This document shows positions 9,377 to 18,397 of a stretch of DNA of 64,000 nt, piece by piece (the first letter of the stretch is position 1; every line of letters begins with the position of its first letter). The position numbers and the translations under genes were made by a program. Below the pieces are notes generated by a model that was not told the DNA's origin, ran no database searches, and saw only the letters and a list, made by a program, of their open reading frames with translations. Source of the DNA: an uncultured Erythrobacter sp. GTDB taxonomy: Bacteria > Pseudomonadota > Alphaproteobacteria > Sphingomonadales > Sphingomonadaceae. Location of the stretch: contig CANLAD010000001.1 in the NCBI GenBank assembly GCA_947488755.1, positions 882,247 through 946,246 of the forward strand, written 5' to 3'.

Positions 9377-10642
9377 ATGTTGAAGCAGATCCCCTTGTCC
9401 GACCTCGAGCTTGGAATGTTCGTCCACAAGATGCAGGGCAATTGGTTCGATCATCCGTTCTGGAAATCGAAGTTCCTGATCGACGAAGAGGACAAGCTAC
9501 GCACACTGAAAGCCAGCCAGATCGAAGGTGTGGTCATCGACACTACGAAAGGCAGGGACGTGTCGCCAAAAACGGTCGAATGCGAAGCCGCTAACGACCG
9601 AGCCGCGCCGACATCCGCGGGACGCATCAACAAGATCAAATCGCGCAGATCGATCGACCGGCCGGCCGATAAGCCCACCAGCACCCAGCAGGAAGTCCAC
9701 GCCGCGCAGGCCATCGCCGCGCGGGGGGTCGAGCGACTGCACAAAACCTTCATCGCAGGCCGTCTGGGAAAGGCGCTCAATGTGCGCGCTGTGGAGCCGG
9801 TCGTCAGCGATATTCTTGCCTCGGTGCGCCGCAATCCGCAGGCGTTTGGCGGGTTGATGCGCTGCAAGCTCAAGAATGAGCTGGTCTATCGCCACGCGCT
9901 CGCCGTCAGCGCTCTGATGGTCTCGCTCGCAAGGCGGATGAAACTGTCTGAAGCAGAGGCCTATGAGGCCGGACAGGCGGGACTCCTGCTTGATATCGGG
10001 ACCAATTATCTGCCTCAGAATGTCGATCCGCCGGGCGGCGACTATCGCAATCTGGGCGCAAAGATATGGCAGCAGCACGTGACGCTCGGCCATCGGGCGC
10101 TTGAAAACGATGACGGCCTGCCCGCGGCTGTGCTCGACGCCTGTCTGCAACACCATGAGCGCCTGGATGGCGGCGGTTTTCCGAATGGCCTGGCAGGGGA
10201 CGAAATCAGCAGGATCGCGCGCATGGCGGCGATTTGCGACACCTTCGACTTCCTGTTGACCAGTACCGACGCCGCTGACGCACTCGACCCGGCAATGGCT
10301 GTGCAGAGGCTGAAGGCGATGGACGGTGCATTCGACCCCGATATCCTGCGCGCCTTCATCGAATCCGTGGGGCTATATCCGGTCGGCTCGTTCGTGCAGC
10401 TTCGCAGCGACAAGCTTGCCATGGTCATCGACGAGGATCCAAAGGACGCCGCCAAACCGATCGTGCAGGCGTTCTATTCGCTCGAACGTCGCGAACGGAT
10501 CGTGCCGCACACTATTGCGCTGGCGCGATGTGGCGGAGAGGACGAGATCGTCGCGATTGCGAACCTTGCCGGGCACGACCTGCCGGACGAAGCGCAATTG
10601 CGCGAGCTTGTGTTCCTGAGCGCGCACAAGCTGGCGGCGTAG
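9377..10642 (+). CDS. HD-GYP domain protein with degenerate HD motif
   Basis: This 421-residue protein is related to cyclic-di-GMP phosphodiesterases. Residues 1-75 are the DUF3391 N-terminal domain (LSDLELGMFVHKMQGNWFDHPFW). An HD-GYP domain spans about 165-330: His173 in YRHALAVS, the HD site at 205-206, His234, HH at 259-260 with RLDGGGFPNGL, and AICDTFD. The invariant His-Asp pair is Leu205-Asp206 (LLLDIGT), and the lysine after DIG is Thr. GYP is replaced by GFP. Loss of the metal-ligand histidine suggests reduced or absent hydrolysis, so a receptor role is possible. It could also still work with an altered metal site. Confidence 0.85.
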   Translation: MLKQIPLSDLELGMFVHKMQGNWFDHPFWKSKFLIDEEDKLRTLKASQIEGVVIDTTKGRDVSPKTVECEAANDRAAPTSAGRINKIKSRRSIDRPADKPTSTQQEVHAAQAIAARGVERLHKTFIAGRLGKALNVRAVEPVVSDILASVRRNPQAFGGLMRCKLKNELVYRHALAVSALMVSLARRMKLSEAEAYEAGQAGLLLDIGTNYLPQNVDPPGGDYRNLGAKIWQQHVTLGHRALENDDGLPAAVLDACLQHHERLDGGGFPNGLAGDEISRIARMAAICDTFDFLLTSTDAADALDPAMAVQRLKAMDGAFDPDILRAFIESVGLYPVGSFVQLRSDKLAMVIDEDPKDAAKPIVQAFYSLERRERIVPHTIALARCGGEDEIVAIANLAGHDLPDEAQLRELVFLSAHKLAA

Positions 10643-10773
10643 CAGAGCGGGCGCGTTTCCTACTTCGCGCAGGCAGCCTATGGCGCGGGCATGGTCCGCG
10701 ATAGACTTCTCTCATTTTCTTGCTTGCAGGGGTCGAGCGCGTGCGCTTCGATGAGCTTGCAGTTTTTCGGCCC

Positions 10774-10796
10774 TGGACCGTGTAACATGCGGTCCA
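10774..10796. promoter_or_regulatory. 23-bp palindrome overlapping a candidate -10 box
   Basis: TGGACCG (10774-10780) and CGGTCCA (10790-10796) are perfect arms around TGTAACATG. The TAACA core resembles the -10 boxes seen elsewhere in this window, and a TTGCAG lies at 10757-10762. The site is 64 bp upstream of the amidohydrolase start and in the right place for a repressor operator of LacI or GntR type. The regulator is unknown. Confidence 0.45.
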
Positions 10797-10859
10797 TCCG
10801 TGCTGCACGTGCGACGAACCGAGGCCGACAAACGGACCTCTCCGGGAGAGCCTTACGCG

Positions 10860-11903
10860 ATGACCGAAGCCATCCTCGAACCCGACCTGCCGATCATCGA
10901 CCCGCATCATCACCTGTGGGACTTGCGCGCGATGCTGCCCATGTTCCCCGAACCGCGCCATCGCTTCCTCGAAACGCTGGTCCCGGTTGCGCACTACACG
11001 TTCGAGCAATTCCACGCCGATGTGACCAGCGGGCACAACATCATCGCATCGGTCTTCATGGAATGCGGCGCGTTCTACAACGCGGCTTATGGCGAAGCGC
11101 TGAAGCCTGTGGGCGAGGTCGAGTACGTGAACGGCGTTGCGGCACGAAGCGCCAGCGGCCTGTATGGCGACACGCGGCTCTGCGCAGGCATCGTCGGCCA
11201 CGCCGACCTCACATTGGGAAGCGCCGTCGGCGACGTGCTCGATGCGCTGAAAGCCGCGGCGCCTAACCGGTTTCGAGGGATCCGGCATCAGGGCGCGTGG
11301 GACGCCGATCCCGACGTGCTCGGCTCACCGTTCCACGCCCCGCCCGAGCTATACCGCGATACCAAGTTCCGGGAGGGCTTCGCCGAACTCGGCAAGCGCG
11401 CCATGAGCTTCGATGCCTGGATCCTCGAACCGCAGATCCCCGACGTGATCGATCTGGCGCGGGCGTTCCCCGACACGCCGATTTGCCTCGACCATTGCGG
11501 CACCCCGCTCGGCAACGCGAGCTATGATGGCCGCCTGGAGGAACGGTTCGACACTTGGTCGGGCAATATCCGTGAACTCGCCTCATGCCATAACGTAGTG
11601 GTGAAACTGGGCGGCCTCGCCATGCACAATTGCGCGATGCCAGAGCGTGGTCCGGCGGCGGGCTGCGGGTCGGAGGAGCTGGCGCAACTTTGGAAGCCCT
11701 ACATCGAAACCTGCATCGAAGCTTTCGGCCCGGAGCGAGCCATGTTCGAGTCCAACTACCCCGTCGATCGCTGGGGCGCGACCTACCCTGTGCTGTGGAA
11801 CACGTTCAAGCGCATCACTGCCGATGCGAGCGCGGATGAGAAGGCGGCTCTGTACTCCAGAACGGCGGCGCGGTTTTATGACATTGAAGAGGTGCTTGCC
11901 TAG
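10860..11903 (+). CDS. amidohydrolase family 2 (COG3618) metal-dependent hydrolase
   Basis: This 347-residue TIM-barrel hydrolase of the lactonase/decarboxylase-like branch has metal-binding DPHHHLWD at residues 14-21, VFMECGA, FRGIRHQGAWD, CLDHCGTPLG and, near the end, FESNYPVDRWG with the catalytic aspartate. The substrate cannot be told; relatives act on lactones or decarboxylate aromatic acids. The ATG at 10860 is preferred because GGGAGAG lies 8-14 bases before it. An in-frame ATG at 10800 adds 20 arginine-rich residues. A perfect palindrome lies over its promoter region. A nitronate monooxygenase gene follows 48 bp later, so the two may form an operon. Confidence 0.83.
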   Translation: MTEAILEPDLPIIDPHHHLWDLRAMLPMFPEPRHRFLETLVPVAHYTFEQFHADVTSGHNIIASVFMECGAFYNAAYGEALKPVGEVEYVNGVAARSASGLYGDTRLCAGIVGHADLTLGSAVGDVLDALKAAAPNRFRGIRHQGAWDADPDVLGSPFHAPPELYRDTKFREGFAELGKRAMSFDAWILEPQIPDVIDLARAFPDTPICLDHCGTPLGNASYDGRLEERFDTWSGNIRELASCHNVVVKLGGLAMHNCAMPERGPAAGCGSEELAQLWKPYIETCIEAFGPERAMFESNYPVDRWGATYPVLWNTFKRITADASADEKAALYSRTAARFYDIEEVLA

Positions 11904-11951
11904 CTGCGCGCTGCCACGTACCCGCGTCGATACACGCATCAGGAGACCGCC

Positions 11952-12956
11952 ATGCCGCTTCCCGCCCCGTTCGATCGCCTTCGCCTGCCGTTGATCGGCT
12001 CTCCGCTGTTCATCGTGTCAGGCCCCGAACTGGTGATCGCGCAATGCAAGGCGGGCATCATCGGCAGCTTCCCGGCGCTGAACGCGCGGCCGCAAAGCCT
12101 GCTCGATGAATGGCTGCACCAGATCACGGAGGAACTGGCCGCGCACAATCGCGCAAACCCGGATCGGCCCGCCGCGCCCTTTGCGGTCAACCAGATCATC
12201 CACAAAACCAATGATCGGGTCGAAGCGGACATGAAGTCCTGCGAGAAATGGCAGGTGCCGATGATCATCACCTCGCTCGGCGCGCGGACCGAGGTGTTCG
12301 ATGCCGTGCGCAACTGGGGCGGGATCACGATGCACGACGTCATCAACAATCGCTTCGCCAACAAGGCTATCGAAAAGGGCGCGGATGGCCTGATCCCGGT
12401 TGCTGCCGGTGCCGGGGGTCATGCGGGCGCGCTGTCGCCTTTTGCACTGATGCAGGAAATCCGCGAATGGTTCGACGGTCTGGTGGCGCTTTCCGGTTCA
12501 ATCGCGCACGGCGCTTCGATCCTCGCAGCGCAGGGTATGCGTGCAGACTTCGCCTATTCGGGCAGCGCCTTCATCGCCACCGAAGAAGCCAACGCCGATG
12601 CCGCCTACAAGCAGGGCATCGTTGAAGGCGACGCCAGCGGGATCGTCTACACCAATCTGTTTACCGGCGTGCACGGCAATTACCTGCGTTCCTCGATCGA
12701 GAATGCCGGGCTCGACCCCGACGACCTGCCACAAAGCGATCCGTCGAAGATGAACTTCGGATCGGGCGGCAATACGAAGGCAAAGGCATGGAAGGACATC
12801 TGGGGCTCGGGCCAGGGCGTGGGTGCGATCAAGTCGGTTGGTAGTGTCGAGGATCTAGTGGCGCGCATGGAGCGTGAATACCACACAGCGAAGTCTCGCA
12901 TGCTGGAAAACTCGAACTACACATCTTGGAACGCAATGGCGGAGGCCGCAGAGTAA
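11952..12956 (+). CDS. nitronate monooxygenase (2-nitropropane dioxygenase family)
   Basis: This 334-residue FMN-dependent TIM-barrel protein oxidises alkyl nitronates to carbonyl compounds and nitrite. Visible are IGSPLFIVSGPELVIAQCKAGIIGSFPALNAR at the N-terminus, PFAVNQIIHKTN, and the FMN-phosphate region in LIPVAAGAGGHAGALSPFALMQEIR with the HAG histidine, then GSIAHGASILAAQGMRADFAYSGSAFIAT. Length is normal. Family members also include enoyl reductases, so the exact substrate is uncertain. It has an AGGAGA ribosome-binding site. Confidence 0.87.
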   Translation: MPLPAPFDRLRLPLIGSPLFIVSGPELVIAQCKAGIIGSFPALNARPQSLLDEWLHQITEELAAHNRANPDRPAAPFAVNQIIHKTNDRVEADMKSCEKWQVPMIITSLGARTEVFDAVRNWGGITMHDVINNRFANKAIEKGADGLIPVAAGAGGHAGALSPFALMQEIREWFDGLVALSGSIAHGASILAAQGMRADFAYSGSAFIATEEANADAAYKQGIVEGDASGIVYTNLFTGVHGNYLRSSIENAGLDPDDLPQSDPSKMNFGSGGNTKAKAWKDIWGSGQGVGAIKSVGSVEDLVARMEREYHTAKSRMLENSNYTSWNAMAEAAE

Positions 12957-12963
12957 CGCGCGC

Positions 12964-13455
12964 TCAGAACACGCCTAGCGATATGCCTTCAGCCAGCCCC
13001 TCGCCCAACTCTCGGCATCGCTTGAGCACATCCTCTGGAACCGTTTTGTCGGCCATGATCGCCTCTGGGGTCTGCGCATCGAAGTTGACGATCATCGGCT
13101 CGGCCACTCGCTTCAACCGCCAGCCCTTAGCGATCCGGTCGAGCTGCTTTTGCGCATTCTCACCATCCGATCCGGCGGCGATGATGGTGGCGTAGGGGCG
13201 ACCCTCGATCTTGCCGAGCACCGGGTAGTAATTGCGGTCGAACATCTCCTTCATCCCGCCGCTCAGCGCGGCAAGGTTCTCCGGGCAGACGAACAGATAG
13301 GCGGATGCGGCGAGCAGGTCGGCGGGCTCGACATCCCCGGCGGGCATCAAGCGCGCGACCTCACTCACTGCCGCGGCGCGGGCCATGGCCTCGCTCGCAC
13401 CGGTTCGGCTATGCCACGCGATGAGCAGCGTGGGTCTGGACCCGTCAGCGTTCAT
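12964..13455 (-). CDS. flavodoxin-like protein
   Basis: This 163-residue protein has a flavodoxin fold: the FMN-phosphate loop in LLIAWHSRTGASEAMA, then VEPADLLAASAYLFVCPENLAALSGGMKEMFDRNYYPVLGKIEGRPYATIIAAGSDG, which resembles the NADPH-dependent FMN reductase and WrbA-like group. It is a putative electron carrier or quinone/FMN reductase. It converges on the nitronate monooxygenase gene with 7 bp between stop codons. I chose the ATG at 13455; a TTG at 13473 would add six residues. Confidence 0.75.
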   Translation of the reverse strand: MNADGSRPTLLIAWHSRTGASEAMARAAAVSEVARLMPAGDVEPADLLAASAYLFVCPENLAALSGGMKEMFDRNYYPVLGKIEGRPYATIIAAGSDGENAQKQLDRIAKGWRLKRVAEPMIVNFDAQTPEAIMADKTVPEDVLKRCRELGEGLAEGISLGVF

Positions 13456-13555
13456 GAGAGCGTGTCTCGCCAAGCAAGGCGCGGATTGTCAATGGCTGTC
13501 GATTGTCGCGGGCGCGCACCTGTCGGTCAGCAGCTATCTCAGCTACAGATATGAC

Positions 13556-15361
13556 ATGGCAACCAAATCCCTGTCCCACGTGCTCGGTGTAACGCAATCG
13601 CTGGCCGGCAGAGCCTGGCAATGGCGTGGCGGAACGATGGATATCGACAGAGAAACCCGCGCCCTTGGCAGCGAGATCGTCGCGCAACTGCTGATGACGC
13701 GGGGCGTGGCGCGCGAGGACATCGAGCGCAACGCGAGCCCGACCATGCGCGCCTTTTTGCCAGATCCGTCCGAATTTCGCGACATGGACCGCGCGGCAGA
13801 GCGGCTAGCCAGCGCCGTCCTCGGCAAAGAGCGAATTACGATCTACGGCGATTATGACGTGGATGGTGCGACCAGTGCCGCGCTGCTCATTGACCTGTTG
13901 CGGTCCTTGGGTGTCGAGGCCGAATATTACATTCCCGATCGCCTGCTCGAAGGCTACGGCCCGAGTGGCGAGGCTTTGGTCAAGCTGGCCGAAAACGGAT
14001 CGAGCCTGATCGTTGCGGTCGATTGCGGCGCGATGGCGCACGAGGCGCTTACGATGGCGCGTGATGCTGGGGTCGACGTGATCGTGGTCGACCACCACAA
14101 ATGCGCCGCAGAGCTTCCGCCGACCGCCGCATTGGTCAACCCCAATCGCCTTGATGAGAGCGATCTCGCTGCCAGTCACGGACATCTGGCTGCCGTGGGC
14201 GTGGCCTTCCTGCTCGCCATCGCGCTGGTTCGCACACTGCGTTCGCGCGGGTTCTTCAATGACCGGGACGAGCCGGACCTGATGGGTCTTCTCGACCTGG
14301 TCGCGCTTGGGACTGTGGCGGACGTTGCGGCGTTGCATGGACTCAATCGCGCTTTCGTGGCTCAGGGCCTTAAAATACTCGCCCGGCGTGAGCGGATCGG
14401 GATGGCCGCGCTGCTCGATGCAAGCCGCCTGAAGCGCGCGCCGATTGCGTCCGATCTCGGCTTCGCTCTCGGCCCGCGGATCAATGCCGGCGGTCGGATC
14501 GGCGAGTCGACACTTGGCGTGCGATTGCTGACGACGCGCGACCCTGACGAAGCGTGCGCTATCGCCGAACAGCTCAGCGCCCTCAATGAAGAACGCCGCG
14601 TGATCGAGGGCGAGGTGCAAGATGCAGCGGAAGCCCTGATTGCCGGCCAGCACAATATGGCGGTGCAGGTGCTTTCGGGCACAGGCTGGCACCCGGGGGT
14701 GATCGGCATTGTCGCAGGCCGCATCAAGGAGAAGACCGGCAAGCCCGCTATCGTCATCGCGATCGAGGAAGCTGATGGCACGGGCAAAGGTTCGGGTCGA
14801 TCCATCGGCGGCGTCGATTTGGGCGCAGCGATCATCGCAGCGCGCGAGGAAGGACTGCTTGAAGCAGGCGGCGGACACGCCATGGCCGCCGGTTTGACAA
14901 TACGATCGGACAAGCTCCCCGCCTTTACCGAATTCCTCGATGCCCGGCTCTCGCGAACGGTCGAGAAAGCTCGTGCGGCGAGCGCAATGCAGCTCGATCT
15001 TTCGCTCGCCCCTGGTGGACTGACACCCGACCTCGTCGACGTGCTCGAGACTGCGGGACCGTTCGGAGTGGGCTGGCCTGCACCCCGCGTCGCTGTTGGT
15101 CCAGTACGCATCGTCAAGGCCGATATCGTGGGCAAGGATCACCTGCGTCTGATCGCAAGCGGCGACGATGGGCGCTCTTTCAAAGCGATTGCCTTTCGAG
15201 CCGCCGAAACGGAAATGGCGCAGACCCTGATTCATCGCAGTGCTGGAAGACGCTTTTACCTCGCCGGACGGGTGAAGATCGACGATTGGGGCGAGCGCCC
15301 TGCCGCCGAACTGCACCTTGAGGACGCCGCCTTTGCCGATCGATCCGATGCGGCGGAATGA
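13556..15361 (+). CDS. recJ: single-stranded-DNA-specific exonuclease RecJ
   Basis: This 601-residue 5'-3' exonuclease acts in recombination and mismatch repair. The DHH phosphoesterase core is clear: GDYDVDGATSAALL (residues 98-111), VAVDCGA, the DHH triad at 179-181 (VVDHHKC) and LLDLVALGTVADV. The DHHA1 domain with GIVAGRIKEKTGKPAIVI and the GRSIGGVDLGAAI and AGGGHAMAAG motifs follows, then an OB-fold. The ATG at 13556 gives the N-terminus typical of alphaproteobacterial RecJ (LGVTQSLAGRAWQWRG). Earlier in-frame starts overlap the divergent flavodoxin gene. Confidence 0.94.
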   Translation: MATKSLSHVLGVTQSLAGRAWQWRGGTMDIDRETRALGSEIVAQLLMTRGVAREDIERNASPTMRAFLPDPSEFRDMDRAAERLASAVLGKERITIYGDYDVDGATSAALLIDLLRSLGVEAEYYIPDRLLEGYGPSGEALVKLAENGSSLIVAVDCGAMAHEALTMARDAGVDVIVVDHHKCAAELPPTAALVNPNRLDESDLAASHGHLAAVGVAFLLAIALVRTLRSRGFFNDRDEPDLMGLLDLVALGTVADVAALHGLNRAFVAQGLKILARRERIGMAALLDASRLKRAPIASDLGFALGPRINAGGRIGESTLGVRLLTTRDPDEACAIAEQLSALNEERRVIEGEVQDAAEALIAGQHNMAVQVLSGTGWHPGVIGIVAGRIKEKTGKPAIVIAIEEADGTGKGSGRSIGGVDLGAAIIAAREEGLLEAGGGHAMAAGLTIRSDKLPAFTEFLDARLSRTVEKARAASAMQLDLSLAPGGLTPDLVDVLETAGPFGVGWPAPRVAVGPVRIVKADIVGKDHLRLIASGDDGRSFKAIAFRAAETEMAQTLIHRSAGRRFYLAGRVKIDDWGERPAAELHLEDAAFADRSDAAE

Positions 15362-15387
15362 ATTCTGCGCGAGTTCGTGCCAAGGGG

Positions 15388-15416
15388 TTGACCGTGCGGG
15401 CACGCGCCCTTAGATG
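15388..15416 (+). promoter_or_regulatory. promoter of tRNA-Glu
   Basis: TTGACC at 15388-15393 and TAGATG at 15411-15416 are separated by exactly 17 bp. Transcription would start near 15423, about 15 bases before the mature tRNA 5' end. Confidence 0.6.
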
Positions 15417-15437
15417 CGCGCTCTCGCAAACGAGCGT

Positions 15438-15512
15438 GGCCCCTTCGTCTAGCGGTTAGGACGCGGCCCTTTCACGGCTGAAACACGGGTTCGATTCCCG
15501 TAGGGGTCACCA
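15438..15512 (+). tRNA. tRNA-Glu (anticodon UUC)
   Basis: The cloverleaf can be drawn fully. The acceptor stem GGCCCCT (15438-15444) pairs with AGGGGTC (15502-15508), with one G-U pair. The D arm has AGCGGTTAGGA, the anticodon loop CTTTCAC carries TTC at 15471-15473, and the T arm is ACGGG-TTCGATT-CCCGT. The discriminator A and an encoded CCA end at 15512. A matching promoter lies upstream. Confidence 0.97.
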
Positions 15513-15516
15513 CCTC

Positions 15517-15540
15517 CCTGCCCTTTTTAAAGGTGGCAGG
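15517..15540 (+). terminator. hairpin after tRNA-Glu
   Basis: CCTGCC-CTTT (15517-15526) pairs with AAAG and GGCAGG (15529-15540) with a two-base GT bulge. There is no T-run after it, so it may be a processing or weak termination hairpin rather than a classical terminator. Confidence 0.35.
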
Positions 15541-15598
15541 TCTTCGCGTAACCATTCAATATTTGACGTCCACTCGCTTGCGTCTAGAGCGGTTAGCC

Positions 15599-16864
15599 AT
15601 GGGCAGTATCAAGACGATCCCCGTGGCAGGCATCTTGCTGGCGCTGCTTACTTCGCTCGCGCTGTTGGGCCTGGACGTTGACCCGATCGTGACGGCCACC
15701 GTGCTGCTGGTTTGGATTGGATCGCTTCTGATCGCGGCGGGCCGCCCACCCGAAGTCCCGCAACGCAAGGTCGAACAATCTCTGAGCATCGATTCGATGC
15801 GAGGTCTGATCGAAAGCGCCTCCACCCCCCTGCTCGTTACCGAACGTAACAAGATCGCCATCGCCAATCGCGCGGCGCGCCGGATGATGGGCCAGCACAT
15901 GATCGGCCAGGATGCCCGGGTGGCCTTTCGCCAGCCTGAGGCGATTGCCCTGCTTGGCGCTGACCGGACTGGCAAAGCCATCGTGCGCGGTCTCGTGCGG
16001 CGACAGGACATCTGGCAGATCAATCGCCAGCGGGTGGACCAGAACATCGCTGTGATAGAGCTGATCAATCGCACCGCCGAAGCGGATATCAGCCGCGCCC
16101 ACACCGATTTCGTCGCCAATGCCAGCCATGAACTGCGCACACCCCTAGCCTCGATACTCGGCTATGTCGAAACGCTCAGCGAAAGCGGCGACAGTCTGGA
16201 TTCGCCGACCTCTAAGAAATTCCTCGGCACGATTGAGCGCGAGGCACAGCGGCTGCAAAGCCTGATCGGCGATTTGATGAGCCTGTCACGCGTTGAGGCG
16301 GAAAAGCACGATTTGCCGCAACAAATTGTGGAGTTGCGCGCGCTGGTGGAGCGCGCCGCACGCGATGCTGCTGGACCGCAGCGAGTGGAGCAGCTCGAGT
16401 TCGATATCGCGGCGGACCCCAATGTGCGCGGCGATCGCCAGCAGCTGGAGCAGGTCGTGCGGAACCTCGTCGACAATGCGTTGAAATACGGCGCCTCAGA
16501 CGGCACGGTTACGGTCGGACTCGATCTGACGCAGGACGGTCAAGCCCGGATCGTCGTGCACGACGAAGGCGAAGGCATCGCCCCCGAACAGATCCCGCAT
16601 CTCACCCGCCGCTTTTATCGGACCGATCCGGGTCGCAGCCGCGCTTCCGGCGGGACCGGACTGGGCCTCGCGATCGTGAAGCATATTGTCGAGAGGCATC
16701 GCGGACGGCTCGATATCGACAGCCATCTTGGCAAGGGCACTCGCGTCGCGGTGCGGATGCCCACCGCTGATCCAATACCGGCCGCGACCACCGCGCCAAC
16801 GACAACGGATCAGGCCACAAGAACGGAGGCCACGAGCCGTGATAATGCCTCGATTGCATCCTGA
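15599..16864 (+). CDS. phoR: phosphate-regulon sensor histidine kinase PhoR
   Basis: This 421-residue membrane kinase has two hydrophobic segments at about residues 8-25 and 31-48 with almost no periplasmic loop, as is usual for PhoR. A PAS-like region (about 66-165) precedes the HisKA domain with His177 in SHELRTPLASILGY and the ATPase domain (NLVDNALKYG, DEGEGIAPEQIPHLTRRFYRTD, GTGLGLAIVKHI). The tail after residue 395 is low-complexity, rich in Thr and Ala. It senses phosphate state through PstB/PhoU and phosphorylates PhoB. The ATG at 15599 places the first membrane segment at the start; an upstream GTG at 15533 overlaps the tRNA-Glu hairpin. It heads a pst-pho cluster. Confidence 0.92.
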   Translation: MGSIKTIPVAGILLALLTSLALLGLDVDPIVTATVLLVWIGSLLIAAGRPPEVPQRKVEQSLSIDSMRGLIESASTPLLVTERNKIAIANRAARRMMGQHMIGQDARVAFRQPEAIALLGADRTGKAIVRGLVRRQDIWQINRQRVDQNIAVIELINRTAEADISRAHTDFVANASHELRTPLASILGYVETLSESGDSLDSPTSKKFLGTIEREAQRLQSLIGDLMSLSRVEAEKHDLPQQIVELRALVERAARDAAGPQRVEQLEFDIAADPNVRGDRQQLEQVVRNLVDNALKYGASDGTVTVGLDLTQDGQARIVVHDEGEGIAPEQIPHLTRRFYRTDPGRSRASGGTGLGLAIVKHIVERHRGRLDIDSHLGKGTRVAVRMPTADPIPAATTAPTTTDQATRTEATSRDNASIAS

Positions 16865-17011
16865 AGCCCGGGCTGTCGCGGTGTTGTCTTATTTGTTCAA
16901 CATGCGCTTTCAAGTGCGAATTGCATCTCTCGCGAAGCAAGCCCGGCGGTAATCGAGCGCAAGCGAGCAGGTCAACGCCAAGCTTTCACCGGGGGAAACA
17001 GGTCCACTTTC

Positions 17012-18397
17012 ATGTCGCCTATCGTGCTTATCCTTATAGCGATCGGGCTCGGCGTTGCCGGATGGCTGGCCGGGCGAGCGAAGGCGTGGAGTTTTCAGAC
17101 CGGCGGGGACTCCCAGCGCCCTGTGGCGCGTCCAACCTACCACGCATGGTATGTCGCGGTGTGGATACTCATCCCCGTGCTGGCATTCGTAGTGATGTGG
17201 TCTTTCGTCGCCCCACAATTGGTGACCCAAAGCGTTCTCGCATCACCTGCAGCCGCCAATCTGCCCGCTTTCGGTTTTGAGCGGGAAAGCTGGCTGTCCG
17301 AAGCCCGCGCCGTTGCAAACGGCAGCGCTCCCGGTGTTTTCAACGACGGTGCAGAAGGTCTCATCGAACCGTTTCGCGAGGCGCAGGGGCGTTACAGCAT
17401 TGTCGGCTATGTCCTCACGGTCCTGATCGCCTTCGCCGGGGGTGCCTTCGCCTATATGCGAGTCGGACCCCGGTTTCAGGCACGCACCAAGGTCGAGCGG
17501 ACGGTGATGGTCATCCTTTTGCTCGCTTCGCTGGTCGCAATCCTCACCACCTTTGGCATTTTCGCCAGCCTGGTGTTTGAAACCGTGCGGTTCTTCTCGA
17601 TGGTGTCGCCTGTCGATTTTCTATTCGGTACGTTCTGGGGTCCGGACCCGATGAGCAATCCGAACAATCCGGATGGTTCGCGCTACGGAGCGATCCCGCT
17701 GTTCTGGGGTACGATCTTTATCGGCGCGATCATCGCCATGATCGTTGCGATTCCACTTGGATTGATGAGCGCGATCTACCTTACGCAGTATGCCGATCCC
17801 AAGCTGCGAACCTGGATCAAGCCGGCGCTGGAAATTCTCGCCGGTGTTCCCACCGTCGTTTACGGCTATTTCGCCGCTCTCACCGTCGCCCCAGCCATCC
17901 GCGATGCCGCGGTTGCGGTGGGCTTCGACAGCGCATCGACAGAAAGCGCGCTCGCTGCGGGCGTCGTCATGGGCGTGATGATAATCCCCTTCGTTTCCTC
18001 GATGGCAGACGATTCGATCGCCGCCGTGCCAAGCGCCATGCGCGATGGCAGTTATGCGATGGGAGCCACCAAGTCGGAAACGATCAGGAAGGTGCTGTTC
18101 CCCGCCGCCCTGCCCGGAATTGTTGCTGGTGTCATGTTGGCCGTGAGCCGCGCAATCGGTGAAACGATGATCGTTGTCATGGCCGCTTCAACCGCCGCCA
18201 ATCTCAGCGCCAATCCGCTCGAACGCATGACGACGGTCACGGTGCAGATCGTCAAGATGTTGACCGGAGAGGGCAGCTTTGATCACCCCGCAACGCTCAG
18301 TGCTTTCGCTCTTGGTTTCGTGCTGTTCCTCGTCACCCTCGCGCTCAATTTCATCGCCTTGCGCGTCGTCAAACGCTTCCGGGAAGCCTATGAGTAG
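17012..18397 (+). CDS. pstC: phosphate ABC transporter permease PstC
   Basis: This 461-residue inner-membrane permease is longer than the ~310 residues of E. coli PstC. It has an added N-terminal part with a membrane segment (residues 3-20), a second segment (about 48-68) and a soluble stretch before the segments at about 125-145 and 165-195. The permease core is typical: GTIFIGAIIAMIVAIPLGLMSAIYLTQYA, EILAGVPTVVYGYFAAL, and the EAA loop GSYAMGATKSETIRKVLFPAALPGIVAG. It overlaps pstA by 8 bp. No pstS precedes it. Confidence 0.92.
   Translation: MSPIVLILIAIGLGVAGWLAGRAKAWSFQTGGDSQRPVARPTYHAWYVAVWILIPVLAFVVMWSFVAPQLVTQSVLASPAAANLPAFGFERESWLSEARAVANGSAPGVFNDGAEGLIEPFREAQGRYSIVGYVLTVLIAFAGGAFAYMRVGPRFQARTKVERTVMVILLLASLVAILTTFGIFASLVFETVRFFSMVSPVDFLFGTFWGPDPMSNPNNPDGSRYGAIPLFWGTIFIGAIIAMIVAIPLGLMSAIYLTQYADPKLRTWIKPALEILAGVPTVVYGYFAALTVAPAIRDAAVAVGFDSASTESALAAGVVMGVMIIPFVSSMADDSIAAVPSAMRDGSYAMGATKSETIRKVLFPAALPGIVAGVMLAVSRAIGETMIVVMAASTAANLSANPLERMTTVTVQIVKMLTGEGSFDHPATLSAFALGFVLFLVTLALNFIALRVVKRFREAYE

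Noticed and set aside
13805..15403. 532-codon minus-strand open frame over recJ
   Set aside because: It is antisense to an unmistakable RecJ and has arginine- and histidine-rich composition without motifs.
16873..16890. CTGTCGC-GGTG-TTGTCTT between phoR and pstC as a Pho box
   Set aside because: Layout is 7-4-7, but each half has two mismatches and no -10 is evident. Too weak to annotate.
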